Position numbers and translations under genes: made by a program. Below are positions 48,158 to 59,421 of a DNA stretch of 64,000 bases, in pieces. Every line of letters begins with the position of its first letter. Within the stretch, counting starts at the first letter, position 1. The DNA is taken from NCBI GenBank assembly GCA_028622995.1, contig JAJQJQ010000058.1, positions 1,240,001 to 1,304,000 of the forward strand. The letters are read 5' to 3'. The stretch is from Panagrolaimus kolymaensis (lineage: Eukaryota; Nematoda; Chromadorea; Rhabditida; Panagrolaimidae). Below the pieces are notes generated by a model. It was given only the letters and a program-made list of their open reading frames with translations, did no database searches and had not been told where the DNA came from.

Positions 48158-49006
48158 TTTTCGGTTACTTATTTTATTTTACAAAAAACTTTTTTTTGGT
48201 GTTTATTGAGACGATTGACTACATATTTATATACTCTTTTTTGTTTGTAGTAAGTGTCAAATTGGATCAAAATCAAAATATCAAAACTAAAGATAAGAAA
48301 AAAACCTTTTTTTTAATCTAAATGTGTATGGATTCTATCTACAAACGCTGCACTTTTCTTTCACTTTTTTGTTTGTTTGAAAAGAGTTGTGATAAAAAAG
48401 GAAATGTCGCTGGCTATTTTTTGTTGTTGGGAAAACACAAACTTTGAACATAAAATTGTTTTTTGTGGTTTTAGTTTCGCATTCAGTGACTTCTTTTTCA
48501 TTTACTTTTTTTCTATTTGTGTGTCTGTATAAATGCAAATTATAGACGACTGTTTGGTGATTAGAAAGGATAATTTGCATTTTGCCATTTTTCTTAAAGT
48601 TTACAACATTATTATTATTTTTATATATATCTCAACAAGTTATGTGGGCAGTGGCGTTAAAAAAATCGATTCTCTTTATTGAAAATAGAATAATTTATTG
48701 CTAAAAATTCAAATTATTCTTATTTTTATCTCAAATTACAATTCACTGATTTTTTTCTTTCTATTGTTTTTTTTTAAATTTTGGATTTAAAAGAATTGGT
48801 GAAAAGTTAATAAAAGAAAGAAAAAGACTGAAATTTGATATCATTGGTTTCTTCTTTGCCACACCACAATACAAAAAAGGTCGAAAGTCATCCAAAAATA
48901 AAAATATAATTATAAACAAAAAAAATCATAAAAACTAATGAATAAATAAAAAAATGGAAGCCATTTTCGACCATAAAAAAACCTTTAAACAAAGCAAAAA
49001 GCAAAA
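48158..49006. other. Divergent promoter region
   Basis: Lies between the P450 and the lectin start. AT-rich, no coding signal. Confidence 0.45.
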
Positions 49007-49798
49007 ATGAAAGCGGTTGTCGTCGTTGCAATAATTTGCTGTTGCTTTTTATTCATCGCTGTTGATTGTTATTATGATTCGGCTAATCGACCGAGATGTT
49101 GGACATGTCAACCTTCAGATTGTATCAAAGATGAAAATTCACTTGTGAGTATTTTTTAAATATTTTTTCTGAAAACTCTCTCTTTTTTTTAATTGTAACT
49201 TTTAATTGCGCCTTTTTGTTATTTGATTATATTCTGTTGATCAAATTCATCCAATTATTTTTTATTCCAATGACAAAAAACTATTGAAATCATTTACTTT
49301 TAAAAATTTCTAGGAATGGGTTCCATTTGGTGATTACCTTTATGCTTTGCTTAAAGAACAAGGTTGGCAACAGGATGGTGAAAAGCGATGCATTGAACTT
49401 GGCGGTCATTTAGCTTCCATTCACAGTAAAGAAGAAAATGATTTCGTTCATAATCTTCGTGGAAGTAAGTTTTTTTTCTCTAACATCACCGCCAAATTCA
49501 TATTTTTTTTAAATATCACAAAAAATTTTCAGATCATTCAGCATGGATAGGTCGAAACAAAATGGCTAACCCAGGAATTAATGGAACCTTTGAATGGACG
49601 GATGGCACAAATGCAACTGATTTTGCTGTTCCATGGGATAAACGACAACCAAATGAAAAATGGACTGATTGCATTTTTATGGCCAATCGTCCAGATAATT
49701 CCGGGGAATGGAGCGATTATTTTTGTGATCAAAATATTCCACCTTATTATACTCCCAATCCTCCATTTGCTGTATGCAAAAAATCCAAATCTGCTTAA
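49007..49798 (+). CDS. Secreted C-type lectin, 184 aa
   Basis: Exons: 49007-49144, 49314-49464 and 49533-49798 (138, 151, 266 nt), GT-AG, frame closed. Signal peptide 1-20, a short Cys-rich segment (CWTCQPSDC), then one C-type lectin domain: EWVPFGDYLYALL, CIELGGHLASIHSKEENDFV, AWIGRN, GTFEWTDGT, CIFM and final PFAVCKK. The usual WND is replaced by EWSDYFC, and the QPN/EPN loop reads RQPNEKWTDC, so sugar binding of the galactose-like or altered type is possible. Nematode clec proteins are secreted by gut or skin, often in immunity. Confidence 0.9.
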
Positions 49799-50789
49799 GA
49801 AAAGAAAAAATGAAAAATTGAAATACAATACATAAATTTTTGGATTTTTTGAGATGAATAAACAAAAAATGAATTTTTTTAAAGTTTATTAAAAGCAATA
49901 TTTTTTTATTTGAAATTGAGATTAATAAAAAAATAAATATAAGCTTGAGCGTGAAATTTGTTTAAAAAAATGCCGATTGAACTAATTTATTGAAGTTTTT
50001 TTTCGCAAACAGCCTGGAAAGAAGCAAACAAAACAAAAAAAATATACTCGAATTTGCCAAAAAGTTATTTTAATTTGAAGGTACTCATCTTTGAGCAATC
50101 AGTTGCTAGGGAAAATTTTGAAACATTATTACTATTGTTTGATAGTTGGAAGCTAAAAGATTTGGGGTAAGGCGAGAGTAAAATCTTCTACTTCTTTCGT
50201 ATTTTTGCTTTGTTTTTTTATAAACTTTACAAGAAATTGTGTACATATTTTTCAATGGAAGTAAAAAAAACGAGGCAAACAAAATAGCAGATGCAGCATC
50301 GCTTGTTATGACTCCATTTCTGAAATTTTAAAGCAAGCATTATTTTCTCATGATTGTTATTTGTTTATCTATTGATGAAAGTTGCAGAGGCAATAATGTT
50401 TTTTTCTGTTTTTTAGAATTTTTTATAAATTTTTATTTTATTTTACTTTGACAAAAAATATTCAGAGCATTTTCCACTTTTTTTAAACTAGAAACTTATT
50501 TGCAAAAAGCACAATTGAAAAGTGAAAAAAAAACAATAACAACGAAGATTTGCTAAATTATAAAAAAATTTTTATTTGAACCAATCGATTGTGACTTATT
50601 TACCTACTTTAATAAAAAAAATGAAAATTTTTGGAAAAAAAGACGCCGTTATTATTTATATAAGTTTTGTATCATCCAAGGTGTTGATAATATTTTTTAT
50701 AGTAACTAGCAACTCAAAGTTATGTTGAGATTTTTCAACGTTAAAATTTGGGACAAATATTGGATATTCAATTCTTTTTAAAAGTATTT
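49799..50789. other. Intergenic, AT-rich
   Basis: 3' flanks of the lectin and of the minus-strand receptor. Nothing recognised. Confidence 0.45.
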
Positions 50790-52300
50790 TTAATGAACGT
50801 TAAGAAATGAATTATTTGGTACAGTGTTTGTTTTGGAGTCATGTAGCGTAGAGATAGCAACTCCAGGAAGTGCGCTGACTTGAGGGGATGGAGTTTTTAT
50901 TTTAAATCCTATTATTTCTTTTATTCTTTCTCGATATGGAGTAATTATAAAAATTGCTGCAATGGGATTAACCACAGAAATCCAACCAAGAAAAAATGAT
51001 AAACATAATGGAATTCTGATGTCTTCAACATTAAAAATAAGAACGCAAGTTATACAAATAAATGGAATATTTCCAATTATCAAAGGGCAAATTGCCTAAA
51101 ATATTTTATAGTATTATAAAGGCATATAGGTTAGTTAAAGGACTTACTTGAATTGATAAAGCTTTATTGAGCTGTTTACTCAAAACTTTTGTCTTTAAAG
51201 GGAGTGTCCCATACGATGAGAAAACCCTTACAGCGGGTGTTCCTAGCCCGAAAGTTTTTTTTCATTGTCTCAAAAGCTTACAAAGAGCTTCAAATTTTTT
51301 GTAGCTTTTTGTAGCACTTTGTTTTTTTTTCTCAAAATGCTACAAAAAGCTACAAAAATTCGTAGCACTTTGTAAGCTTTTGAGACAAAGAAACTTTCGG
51401 GCTAGGAACACCCGTCGTCGTAAAATTATTCTCATCGTATGGGACACTCCCTTTAAGCTACTAAAAGTATGTGTTCGCAATTTTTTAATAATTTTATAGC
51501 TGAAGAAGACAACTAAAGCATAACTAAATGACATGCTCAAACACATAGCAGCACACATATGTAAAAATGTCGGATTTTCCTAAAAATGTTTTGGAATTTA
51601 TAATAAATAAGCTAAAAATATCCAAATTACTATGTTAACAGAAACAAATATAGGCCCTTCGGGAAATTCATCAAGCCAAAAATCAGTCTTCAAAAAACTA
51701 TTATCGTAATCCTTTATAGGATAGCATCGTATAATCAAAATAAAAATAAATATAAAAAGTAAAAGCAAACAACAATAAAGGTAAATAACTTGTCTAGCTT
51801 TAATCTTGATATCCCTGAAATAAAATTTTTCTAAATAATTTCAAATTTTGTTTAACTTGCCTGCAAATAATTAAATATCTAATACAAAATGGAATACAAA
51901 TTGCATTGATAGCTATAACCAAAAAAGCCCCATAAATCCATATAAAAATGGTTCCAATAGTAAAACCAAATTGATATATGGGATTCCCAATAACAGCATA
52001 CACATTACCATCAATTACAAAGATTTGCTGAAAATATATTTATTTATTTTTTATTTTTGGGTTCTTTTCCCTACACCAAAATTGACTTGAAAAAAAATGA
52101 TAACTTACAAGTTGAATTAATAATGTTGTAAAAGCTGCCATCAAATCAATCAAAGAATTGGGAACCAAAATGACACTAATATTTTTAATTGTAACTTTTT
52201 TTACAGATATAACAAGATATAATAAAAGTAAATTTCCCATTATCGCAATCGAAGCTGCAACAATGTCATTATATTGAAGAAGTTTTAATAAGAGCGTCAT
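50790..52300 (-). pseudogene. Chemoreceptor interrupted by a transposon in exon 4
   Basis: Exons: 52300-52109, 52027-51861, 51814-51631, 51579-51148 (with insert) and 51095-50790. Without the 254-bp element and one TTAA the fourth exon is exactly 174 nt, the family length, and the whole gene encodes 340 aa with MTLLLKLLQYND, PFCIRYLIICR, FWLDEFPEGP and TPYRER. The insertion splits SSL|KTKVLSKQLNKAL. Read straight through, translation stops inside the element. It could still be functional if the element is spliced out, because a GT in its end and an AG just after it would leave the frame open. Intron 2 starts GC (AG|GCAAGT). All other exons are intact, so the insertion is recent. Confidence 0.85.
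51199..51452. mobile_element. TTAA-flanked foldback MITE, 254 bp
   Basis: Flanked by TTAA at 51195-51198 and 51453-51456. Removing the element and one TTAA restores the receptor exon exactly, so the duplication is proven. The terminal inverted repeats begin AGGGAGTGTCCC and are perfect for 24 bp; weaker pairing (GGGTGTTCCTAGCCCGAAAG, GTCTCAAAAGCTTACAAAG) extends over most of both halves, a nearly full palindrome. TTAA targeting is the signature of piggyBac-type elements, though the terminal bases are not the classical CCC. No open frame. Confidence 0.88.
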
Positions 52301-52490
52301 GACACTTTCTAGACAAAGTGAAGTTTATAATATAAATTAATTTTTTTTTCTTTAATTAAATAATTAACAAAAATAATAAAAATTTTGATTAACGGGTTTT
52401 CGAAATAATTATTATTTTCTTAAGGCAATAAATATGTTAGTTTTAGTCATTTTAGCGTTAATTAATTTTTTATCATTCATGAAGAAACAT

Positions 52491-52504
52491 GAATAACATG
52501 TCTC
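52491..52504 (-). promoter_or_regulatory. Shared upstream chemoreceptor motif
   Basis: GAGACATGTTATTC on the minus strand, about 204 bp before the ATG at 52300; the block TTAATTAACGCTAAAA that follows is shared with the copies at 24285 and 28571. Confidence 0.45.
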
Positions 52505-53580
52505 ATCTTTTCTTTAATTTTCAATTAAATTTATTCTTTTGATTAATTAAATATTAATAATAAGTTTTTTGAGGTCATTTGTTTTTGTTCATTTAAAAAA
52601 AGGAGCGATTATGTTAGAATAAAAAAGGCCATTTTTCTAGTAATATTTAATCTATTTTTGCTTAATGCTTGGTTAAATTTTACTTTAAAAAAGTTATTAA
52701 TTTTAGAATTTCCTCATAGTCTTTATTAATGAAATTTTTAAGAGAAGAATACGCACGAAAAAATTAACATACAAAATATAGGAGAATATCAAGAAAGCTA
52801 AACATACAATGTGTTATACAGCATAAAACAAAGTAAAATTTTTGTAGCCATACGCATCCGTAATAATATTTTAAAGCAAAAATAAAAAAAAAAGTGACAG
52901 ATGTTAGAACGAAAAATGCTAATTCGTGTGTTTAATGATCATTAAAAAAATGATATGATTGATATCGTACTTGTTTTTACATCATTCATAGTTGATATTT
53001 TAATTTAGTTGTTGGGATGACGTTAAGTCATGGAAGAATTTTTATTTTAAGCTTTTGGAATTACCAAAACAAAAAATGAAATAATTAATAATCTGCAACG
53101 AGAAAAAAAAACAGAAGTCGCTTATTTTTATTTAAAAATACAAAAATTTTAAATATTCAGAGTTTGTGTTCTTGAGGCAGCAAGCATTGGTGGCTCTTTT
53201 CATCAAAAAAAAGGGAGACATGATAGTGTTGTAGACTAAAATCACATACAATTTTTTAAATAACATAAAAGTGCATTTTTTATTCAACATTCAATTACAA
53301 CAAATGTTTTTGTTGTTTGAACAAAGTGGACTTTTTAATTTCATATTTTTAATATTTCAATATGCACGAATGAAACAACGAAAATAAATTTGTGTTTTGT
53401 TTATTCGAGATAGAAACAGCAAAAAATTATAGCCTGATTGATATAATAACAACATTTCGTTCAAAATGAATTGGCTTAAAAATTGGTTTTTGGCACTTTA
53501 TCCTTTTTTGTCTGATATTTTTGTTTATCAAAATGTTAATTTTAATGGTTTCTAAAACGATCAAAATAGATTCAGTATAG

Positions 53581-53589
53581 TATATAAGG
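53581..53589 (+). promoter_or_regulatory. TATA box of SPH-like copy 3
   Basis: TATATAAGG followed by AGCTCC, 95 bp before the ATG at 53676. The AGCTCCATTAT and TTTGATTGTGTTTTTTCATAT flanks are shared with copies 1 and 2. Confidence 0.6.
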
Positions 53590-53675
53590 AGCTCCATTAT
53601 CCAAGTATTTCCATCATTCATTTGATTGTGTTTTTTCATATAATATTTTAGACTCTTCTTTTTTTATTCGCAAAC

Positions 53676-54225
53676 ATGAAATTTATTATTCCTTTAATGC
53701 TTATCGTCGGCAGTTTATTCATTGTCAAGGCTTTGTAAGTTTTGCACTTTTGGAAATTCAATGAAAATATTCACTTTTTAGTATCCCAGTTCAATTAGCT
53801 CTCGTTGCAATTGAAGCCACAGCAAAAGCAGTTGGCGAAGGAGTCAAAACTATCAATGATCGATGTTATGTTCGAATTGTAAATACAATGGGTGATGGAG
53901 TTGAAATCACAGCTAATTGTGCTTCGGGTGATGATAAAATTGAAGAAGTTAAAAGACAAAATGGCGAAGCATTTCTTTGGGAATTTAGAGATAATATTTG
54001 GGGTTCCACTCTTTTTTATTGCGATGTTACAACTTCCAATGGGTAAATAAATCTATGAAAGAGTAATGTCAGTAATTAAAGAATGTTTTTAGAAAGAAAA
54101 AGCATTGGGATGTTTATAAAGCAAATATGGGAAAAAATGGAATTAATTGGTATCTTCGTGGAGATGGAATTTATCGAGGAAAATTTGATGGAAGTGAACT
54201 TGAAAAGAAATATGATTGGGAATAA
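53676..54225 (+). CDS. Secreted S1/SPH-like protein, copy 3, 150 aa
   Basis: Exons: 53676-53734, 53782-54042 and 54093-54225 (59, 261, 133 nt), donors GTAAGT and GTAAAT, frame closed. Signal peptide MKFIIPLMLIVGSLFIVKA. Mature part as in copy 2 (CYVRIVNTMGDGVEITANC, EFRDNIWGSTLFYC, WDVYKANMGKNGINWYLRGD). Differs from copy 2 at only a few residues (for example SGDDK against SGVDK). This copy is on the opposite strand, 8 kb from copy 2. Confidence 0.78.
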
Positions 54226-55948
54226 ACTTCTTGGCCACAATCTTACAATAAAAAACATAACCCTTTTCCATACATTTTTATAAATATGGCTGTAAATATT
54301 CATGCTTTCGTATATATTTTTTTAATAAAGTTTAAAGCAAATATCGTAATCTTTTAACTTTTTCATTGAATTTATGATTTTTTGTTGAAATTATCAAAGG
54401 CTCACATAAAAGAAAATCTTTGAATCGTTGCCAACTTTATTAAATTTACGCACGTGAATATCAAACAGTTATTGTTAAAAAAAGAAAAAATTTCATTTCC
54501 TTTCCATTCTAACAAATAACAAAGCAAAGAAAGTGATCGATGGTTCATAAAAAAATGAATTTACACGATAATAAATAAAAGCAAACTTAAAGGCGCAAGT
54601 CTTTTGCGTTGTCGCAGCCAATTGATAAGATAGCTTAAAAATAGAGGTTCAATTGCAAATTAACATTCATAGAATTTTTTTTTCGTTTCATAGCTTTTTT
54701 TATTTACTTTTATGAGTCACATCAAATCTTAAATTTTTTATAGCATCTCAAAAAAAATATGTTTGGGCTTTTTTTTGAAAAGACAATTTTAAAAAATTAA
54801 GAAAAATCTTAAAAAACTATTTTTTTTAAAGTTTCAATTGCTTTCTGGATTTAATAATAATAAAAAAGTTAAAAATTAAAGTTTTTTTTTTATTTTTTGT
54901 GAGTTCAAACAAATTTCTTTTTATTCCGTCTTATTAGAAAGCCTTGCTTTAGAGAAGAAAAAAAAGACACACTTTTTTCTTTTCTTTTTTCATTGTTATT
55001 TTTTTTTGTTTCTCTTGAAGAAAAAAAAGAGCGGCCAAAAGTTCTTCGTCGTCGATCAAATGAAAGGAAAAAGAAAAAAAAGACGGTTGCGAAAGAGACT
55101 CGTTTCCTTTCTCTCGATTACATGATTTTTAATAAATTGAAACTATAAAAACGAGGGTACCAAATCTTGTGCTTTTCACTTAAAAGCGTAACAAAACAAA
55201 AAAATTAAACTTTCTGGAAAAGGTCAGCTTTTTTGTTAAATGTGTTTGTAGCTAGCGATTAACGGATAAATCATCAACAAAAAAAAGTTGTCCATTTTTT
55301 TGTTAACTTTCTCGTTCCACGACATTTTTTTATTAGCTCCTCCAAATCTTTTTTATTTTCCTTTTTATTCACTAAAAATTAAAAAAAAATCAAAGCAAAC
55401 ATCTGTTTTTTGTTTTTTTGTTATCTTCCAAAAAAGTGAGTCATTCATTTTTCCATTTGCAACTTTTTGATTTCTTTCTTCATTTCTTTTTTTATTATCA
55501 AAAAGCAATCAACTTTCTTTTCGGTTATTTTTTTTATTCTTCAAAAAATAAACACGCCTCTTTTTAGAAACTTTTTAGACTTTGGAATGAATTTAAAAAA
55601 AATAGTTAGTTTAGTTTCATTTGAGCATTTGAGACTCTTCCGTTTCATTTTCATAAAAAAACCAACCACTTTTCTTTATTGGTATTGCTTTTATTTAACC
55701 CAAAAATAAAAAAAAGGTGATTTATTAGTCCAAAAAAAGAGGATGACTCACTTTGAGAAGTAAACACGTGAGTTTCTCTTTCTTTCCATTATTTTTACAA
55801 AGTGAGTCCCATGTTACATTAAAAAATGATATATTCATTTCGTGGAATTTAATTATGTTTGTTAATTTCTTAAAATAATTTCCGCGTTATCAACTTCAGT
55901 TCGATTTGCTCTTCTAAAAACAAAAACACTATTTATTATTGCAGGATT
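54226..55948. other. Intergenic, T-rich upstream of bZIP
   Basis: Long T-rich and A-rich runs; frames at 55288-55709 are low-complexity Phe/Lys runs and not accepted. ACTATAAAAACGAGG near 55141 could be a TATA promoter. A TTATTGCAG ends 4 bp before the next ATG. Confidence 0.4.
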
Positions 55949-56236
55949 ATGCCACCTCGAAAGGGATCCAAAGCTGCTCCAAAGCCTAAAGAACCTAAGC
56001 CTCCATTAACTGACGAAAAACTTCAAGAACGGCGCGAAAAGAATAAAGAAGCCGTAAAAAACACTCGGGTAAAGCAGAAGATTGAAGAAGAAATAGATAA
56101 ACACCGAATTGATTTATTAAAAGAAACAAACCAAAATATGATAGATCAAATGGAAAAGCTTAATAAATTTATTGAAGAAGCAGGTCAACGAAGTGCAGCG
56201 GCTAACATGAATAATAATCAATATCGCTATCAATAA
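55949..56236 (+). CDS. cebp-2: Small bZIP factor, C/EBP-like (CEBP-2 type), 95 aa
   Basis: One exon. Residues 1-20 are Lys/Pro-rich; the basic region is ERREKNKEAVKNTRVKQK, fitting the C/EBP pattern N-x-x-AV-x-x-x-R-x-K, followed by a zipper of about five heptads (IEEEIDKHRIDLLKETNQNM, IDQMEKLNKFI). The tiny size, with nothing but a bZIP, is that of C. elegans CEBP-2 and vertebrate C/EBP-gamma-like partners, which act as heterodimers in the nucleus. The TTATTGCAG acceptor directly before the ATG suggests trans-splicing or a 5' UTR intron. The gene symbol is by resemblance only. Confidence 0.8.
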   Translation: MPPRKGSKAAPKPKEPKPPLTDEKLQERREKNKEAVKNTRVKQKIEEEIDKHRIDLLKETNQNMIDQMEKLNKFIEEAGQRSAAANMNNNQYRYQ

Positions 56237-56536
56237 AAGTTTTGTAATTACATAGTTAATGTGTCATAAATTTGTTTTAAATATGCGTGTAACAATAATA
56301 TTTTGTCCCGGTGTAAAGAATTTTAATAATAAAAATATTTATCTTTGATTTCCATCTCTAACTGACTAATCATGCTTTAGAGTAATTGCAAATAAAACAT
56401 ATACGAAAATATAAGTTTATTATAAAATTTAAACAAGAAAACAAGAAATCATATTCAAACAATAAATTTCATCACTTTTACATCAACAAACTAATAACAA
56501 ACAAAAAGCAATACAATAAATGATTAAGCAAAGTTA

Positions 56537-58360
56537 TTAGGGTTGTCCATAATTTGATGTTCCATTAGGATTATATGGAGGAGGAGTCGTATAGTAAACA
56601 GGTTGACCATTGTTGTATTGCTGCTGCATATGTTGTTGAGCATATTGTAGATGAGCTTGAGGAACGTATTGTTGAGAAGCAGCAGTAGCACCTTGTTGAT
56701 ACGGAACTTGTGGATAAGGAGCTTGATATGTTGGAAGTTGTTGAGGAATTTGATGAGGTTGGTAAATCATTTGAGGCATTCGTTGGAATTGAGGATGTTC
56801 ATATTGACCAAAATATTGAGCAGGTGCTTGAAAACTGAATGGTTGAAACGGATGAGGAATTGGTGGATAATATTGTGGAATTGACACCATTCGAGCATTT
56901 GATCGATTGTAATGCTGAAAAAGAGAGAGTTATTAGTTTCAAAAGAAATGATCAAAATACATTTGGATGACGATTCTTGAATGGCTTTGATGTTGAAGCT
57001 GTAAAATTTGACTTCGGTTGAAATGAAGGGATTTCAGAAAGATTGACAGCCGAAAGAACTTCAGTAAGTGTTGTAGCATCAGCAGAGATCTTAGATGGTT
57101 GACCATCAACTTCCTTATCTAAAACAAAGCCTATCAATGAAATTTGTTAAGTAAAAGAGAAAGAAGTCTTACCAACTTTATCAGGTTCAGACACACCACT
57201 AGTATCTGGAGAAACTTTCTTGGAATTCATACCATTCCTTTTCTTATTTCTTTCTTCCTTCTCTTTCAACTTCTTTTGCTCTATTTCCATCAATTTCACA
57301 TGTGTATCAACAGGTTTGGCTAGACCAAAAACGTTCGGTTTGGGAACAGCAGTTTTCACTTCTTGTCCTTGAGTAGTTGTTTGAGAAAGATTTTGGCTGT
57401 TGTTAGACTTTGTAAAAGCATGTTCACTTTTTGTTCGAGGAATACTGCGATTTCCATCATTTCTTCTTGAGTTGTTTCCATGAGCAAAAGTTCGATGTCG
57501 CTGAATATGAGCTGCAGGAGGACGTAATCCACTAAGATGAGGAGGAGTAAATCTGCTTTTGTTGTTAAAGTTGGACCTCGGACTTCTACCATTTCCTTTA
57601 CTTCGTCTACCATTTGGAAAACCATGTCTTCTTTGATCATTTTCTTTCACAGCCTTTTGATCCTTCAGGTTATCGATACTTTGAACTTTTTGACCATCAG
57701 TCTTGGGAACATTTTGAACATCAGTATTGCTTTTTTGAACGTTAGATACATTGCGTGGGATGCTTTGATTGTATGTTGAGCGATAGTGTGGATCGAAACG
57801 AACATCATTGGAAGCAGGTGGCAGAATAGTTACTTTGGGATCACGGCCATCTTTTGTAAGCAAACCTAAAAATACAACTTTTATATTTGTTTAAACATTG
57901 CATAACTTACGGACAATTTTACCAGGATCAGGTTGAGCAACAGAAGGAATTGGTCCTCGTGGATTTCGATTCCAAACACGTCCGCCACCTCTTGGAAAAC
58001 CACGGCCACCACCTCTTGGATAACCACGGTCACTACCTCTTGAATTTCGAAAAGATTGACCACGACTTTGTTGTTTTTGACTGACAGCTGATGAAGAAGA
58101 AACAGTAGGATTTATTGCAACAGGTGAAGAAGAAACAGTAGGTTCTAGTGCGGCAGGTTCAGCTTCAACAAATTGCTAAAAAAAAGTAATACATAAAAAG
58201 AGTAAAATTATAAGCTTTTCAAACATACATTATGATCAATTTCCTTACTCCAATCAGGAACATTGGTATCTCTATGTTTGAGTTCTTGTTCAACGGTATT
58301 AATGATTGGTAAAGATGAAGAAGAGGTCACAGGATTTTCTTTATTTCCAGATTTGCACAT
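56537..58360 (-). CDS. RGG-box and Q/P-rich protein, 545 aa
   Basis: Exons: 58360-58229, 58175-57911, 57865-57173, 57130-56961 and 56914-56537 (132, 265, 693, 170, 378 nt), GT-AG, frame closed. Mostly disordered. Residues about 80-120 carry RGG/RG repeats (RGGGRGFPRGGGR) typical of RNA binding and arginine methylation. The middle is basic (NGRRSKGNGRSPRS) with a charged helix (KKLKEKEERNKKR, about 315-330). The last ~120 residues are Gln/Pro/Tyr-rich (YAQQHMQQQYNNGQ), a prion-like tail. Probably an mRNP or germ-granule component. No folded domain seen, family unknown. Confidence 0.82.
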
Positions 58361-58704
58361 TTTCTTTCAGAAAAATATATAGGTAGCTAAAAAATGTAAC
58401 GATATAATAAAGGAACAGTTCATACAAAAGCACGCAAAATAAATAAATGTGTTAGCGGAAACGAGCAAAAACAAACGACAATGTTTTATTCAATTTTTTC
58501 TTGTTGTAAAAAATGAAAGAAGAGAAAGAAAGTGAAAAGTTAGAGAAAAACTTTTGTTGAACAAAAAATTTGCTTCACTTTTTAGGCTATGATTTTTCGT
58601 TGCATTTTGCCAACACATGTTTGCGAAGATTTTTGTTGTTGCTTGTTTTTGTTATTTTTGAAATTAGTTTACAAATTTTTCTTTCTTCCATCCATCATCG
58701 AAAA
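58361..58704. other. Bidirectional promoter
   Basis: 344 bp between the divergent RGG protein and tetraspan gene; AT-rich, no clear TATA. Confidence 0.45.
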
Positions 58705-59421
58705 ATGGCAAAACTTCGAAATCGTTTATCATTTTTAAAAACAAGCGTAACTGATGAACCAACTATTGAAGCATCCAGTATCAATGAAGAAAAACTTTCT
58801 GAACCATCAAATTTCATGGATGAACATCACATTGAAGAATCAAGCAATAACAATAATGGAGATGAAAAGATCCCTGATCAAAAAGTACAAGAAACATACA
58901 AAATAAAGAAATCAACAGTAAATCCAGATGATGTTAGTTTCGTTTTAACTTTTTATTAACAGTAATACTCTGTTTCTTTTTTTCAGATGCGTGCATGGGT
59001 ATTTTTACTATGTTTAATGATTGCTTTGGATGGTCCAAATAGTTACTCATTTTATATGATATTTTATTATTCTGGCTTACCCTTCTCTGTCTTTTATGGG
59101 TGGATTGCTTTTATGCTCGTTTATGTTTCATATTTGTGCTGCTGTACTTTTGCTGGTCGTAAGAAAATTGGGAACATAAATATTTATGCTATTTTAGCAA
59201 TAACTTCTGATGTTCTTTTTTTAATTTGTCTTATTGCTTGTGCTGTTGATTACAAAGCTGAACAGGTATCACTTTTTCTCTACTTCAAGCTTTTTATCAT
59301 GTTTATTTTTTAGGAAAGTATTATGCCATGGTTCTTATCTCTGGTTATTATGCGTCTTAGCTTTGAAATATGTTATTTATGTTATGTGTTCATTATTGAA
59401 GGTGATTATGAATTGTTCTAA
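58705..59421 (+). CDS. Tetraspan membrane protein, 204 aa, unknown
   Basis: Exons: 58705-58932, 58987-59265 and 59314-59421 (228, 279, 108 nt), all phase 0; the first donor is GTTAGT. The first 75 residues are hydrophilic, acidic and Ser/Asn-rich. Four helices follow at about 78-95, 105-132, 143-165 and 175-196, with a basic loop AGRKKIGN after the second. The layout is MARVEL-like; no diagnostic residues. An in-frame earlier ATG could start upstream at 58570, but MAKLRNRLSFLK is preferred because the upstream part is T-rich. Confidence 0.72.

Larger units (their letters stand above)
52301..53675. other. Divergent promoter region
   Basis: The left part is the receptor promoter block in reverse; the right ~450 bp resembles the upstream regions of the SPH-like copies. 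No gene. Confidence 0.5.

Noticed and set aside
55288..55709. Two T-rich open frames upstream of the bZIP gene
   Set aside because: Low-complexity Phe/Lys/Ser translations of poly-T and poly-A; no domain.
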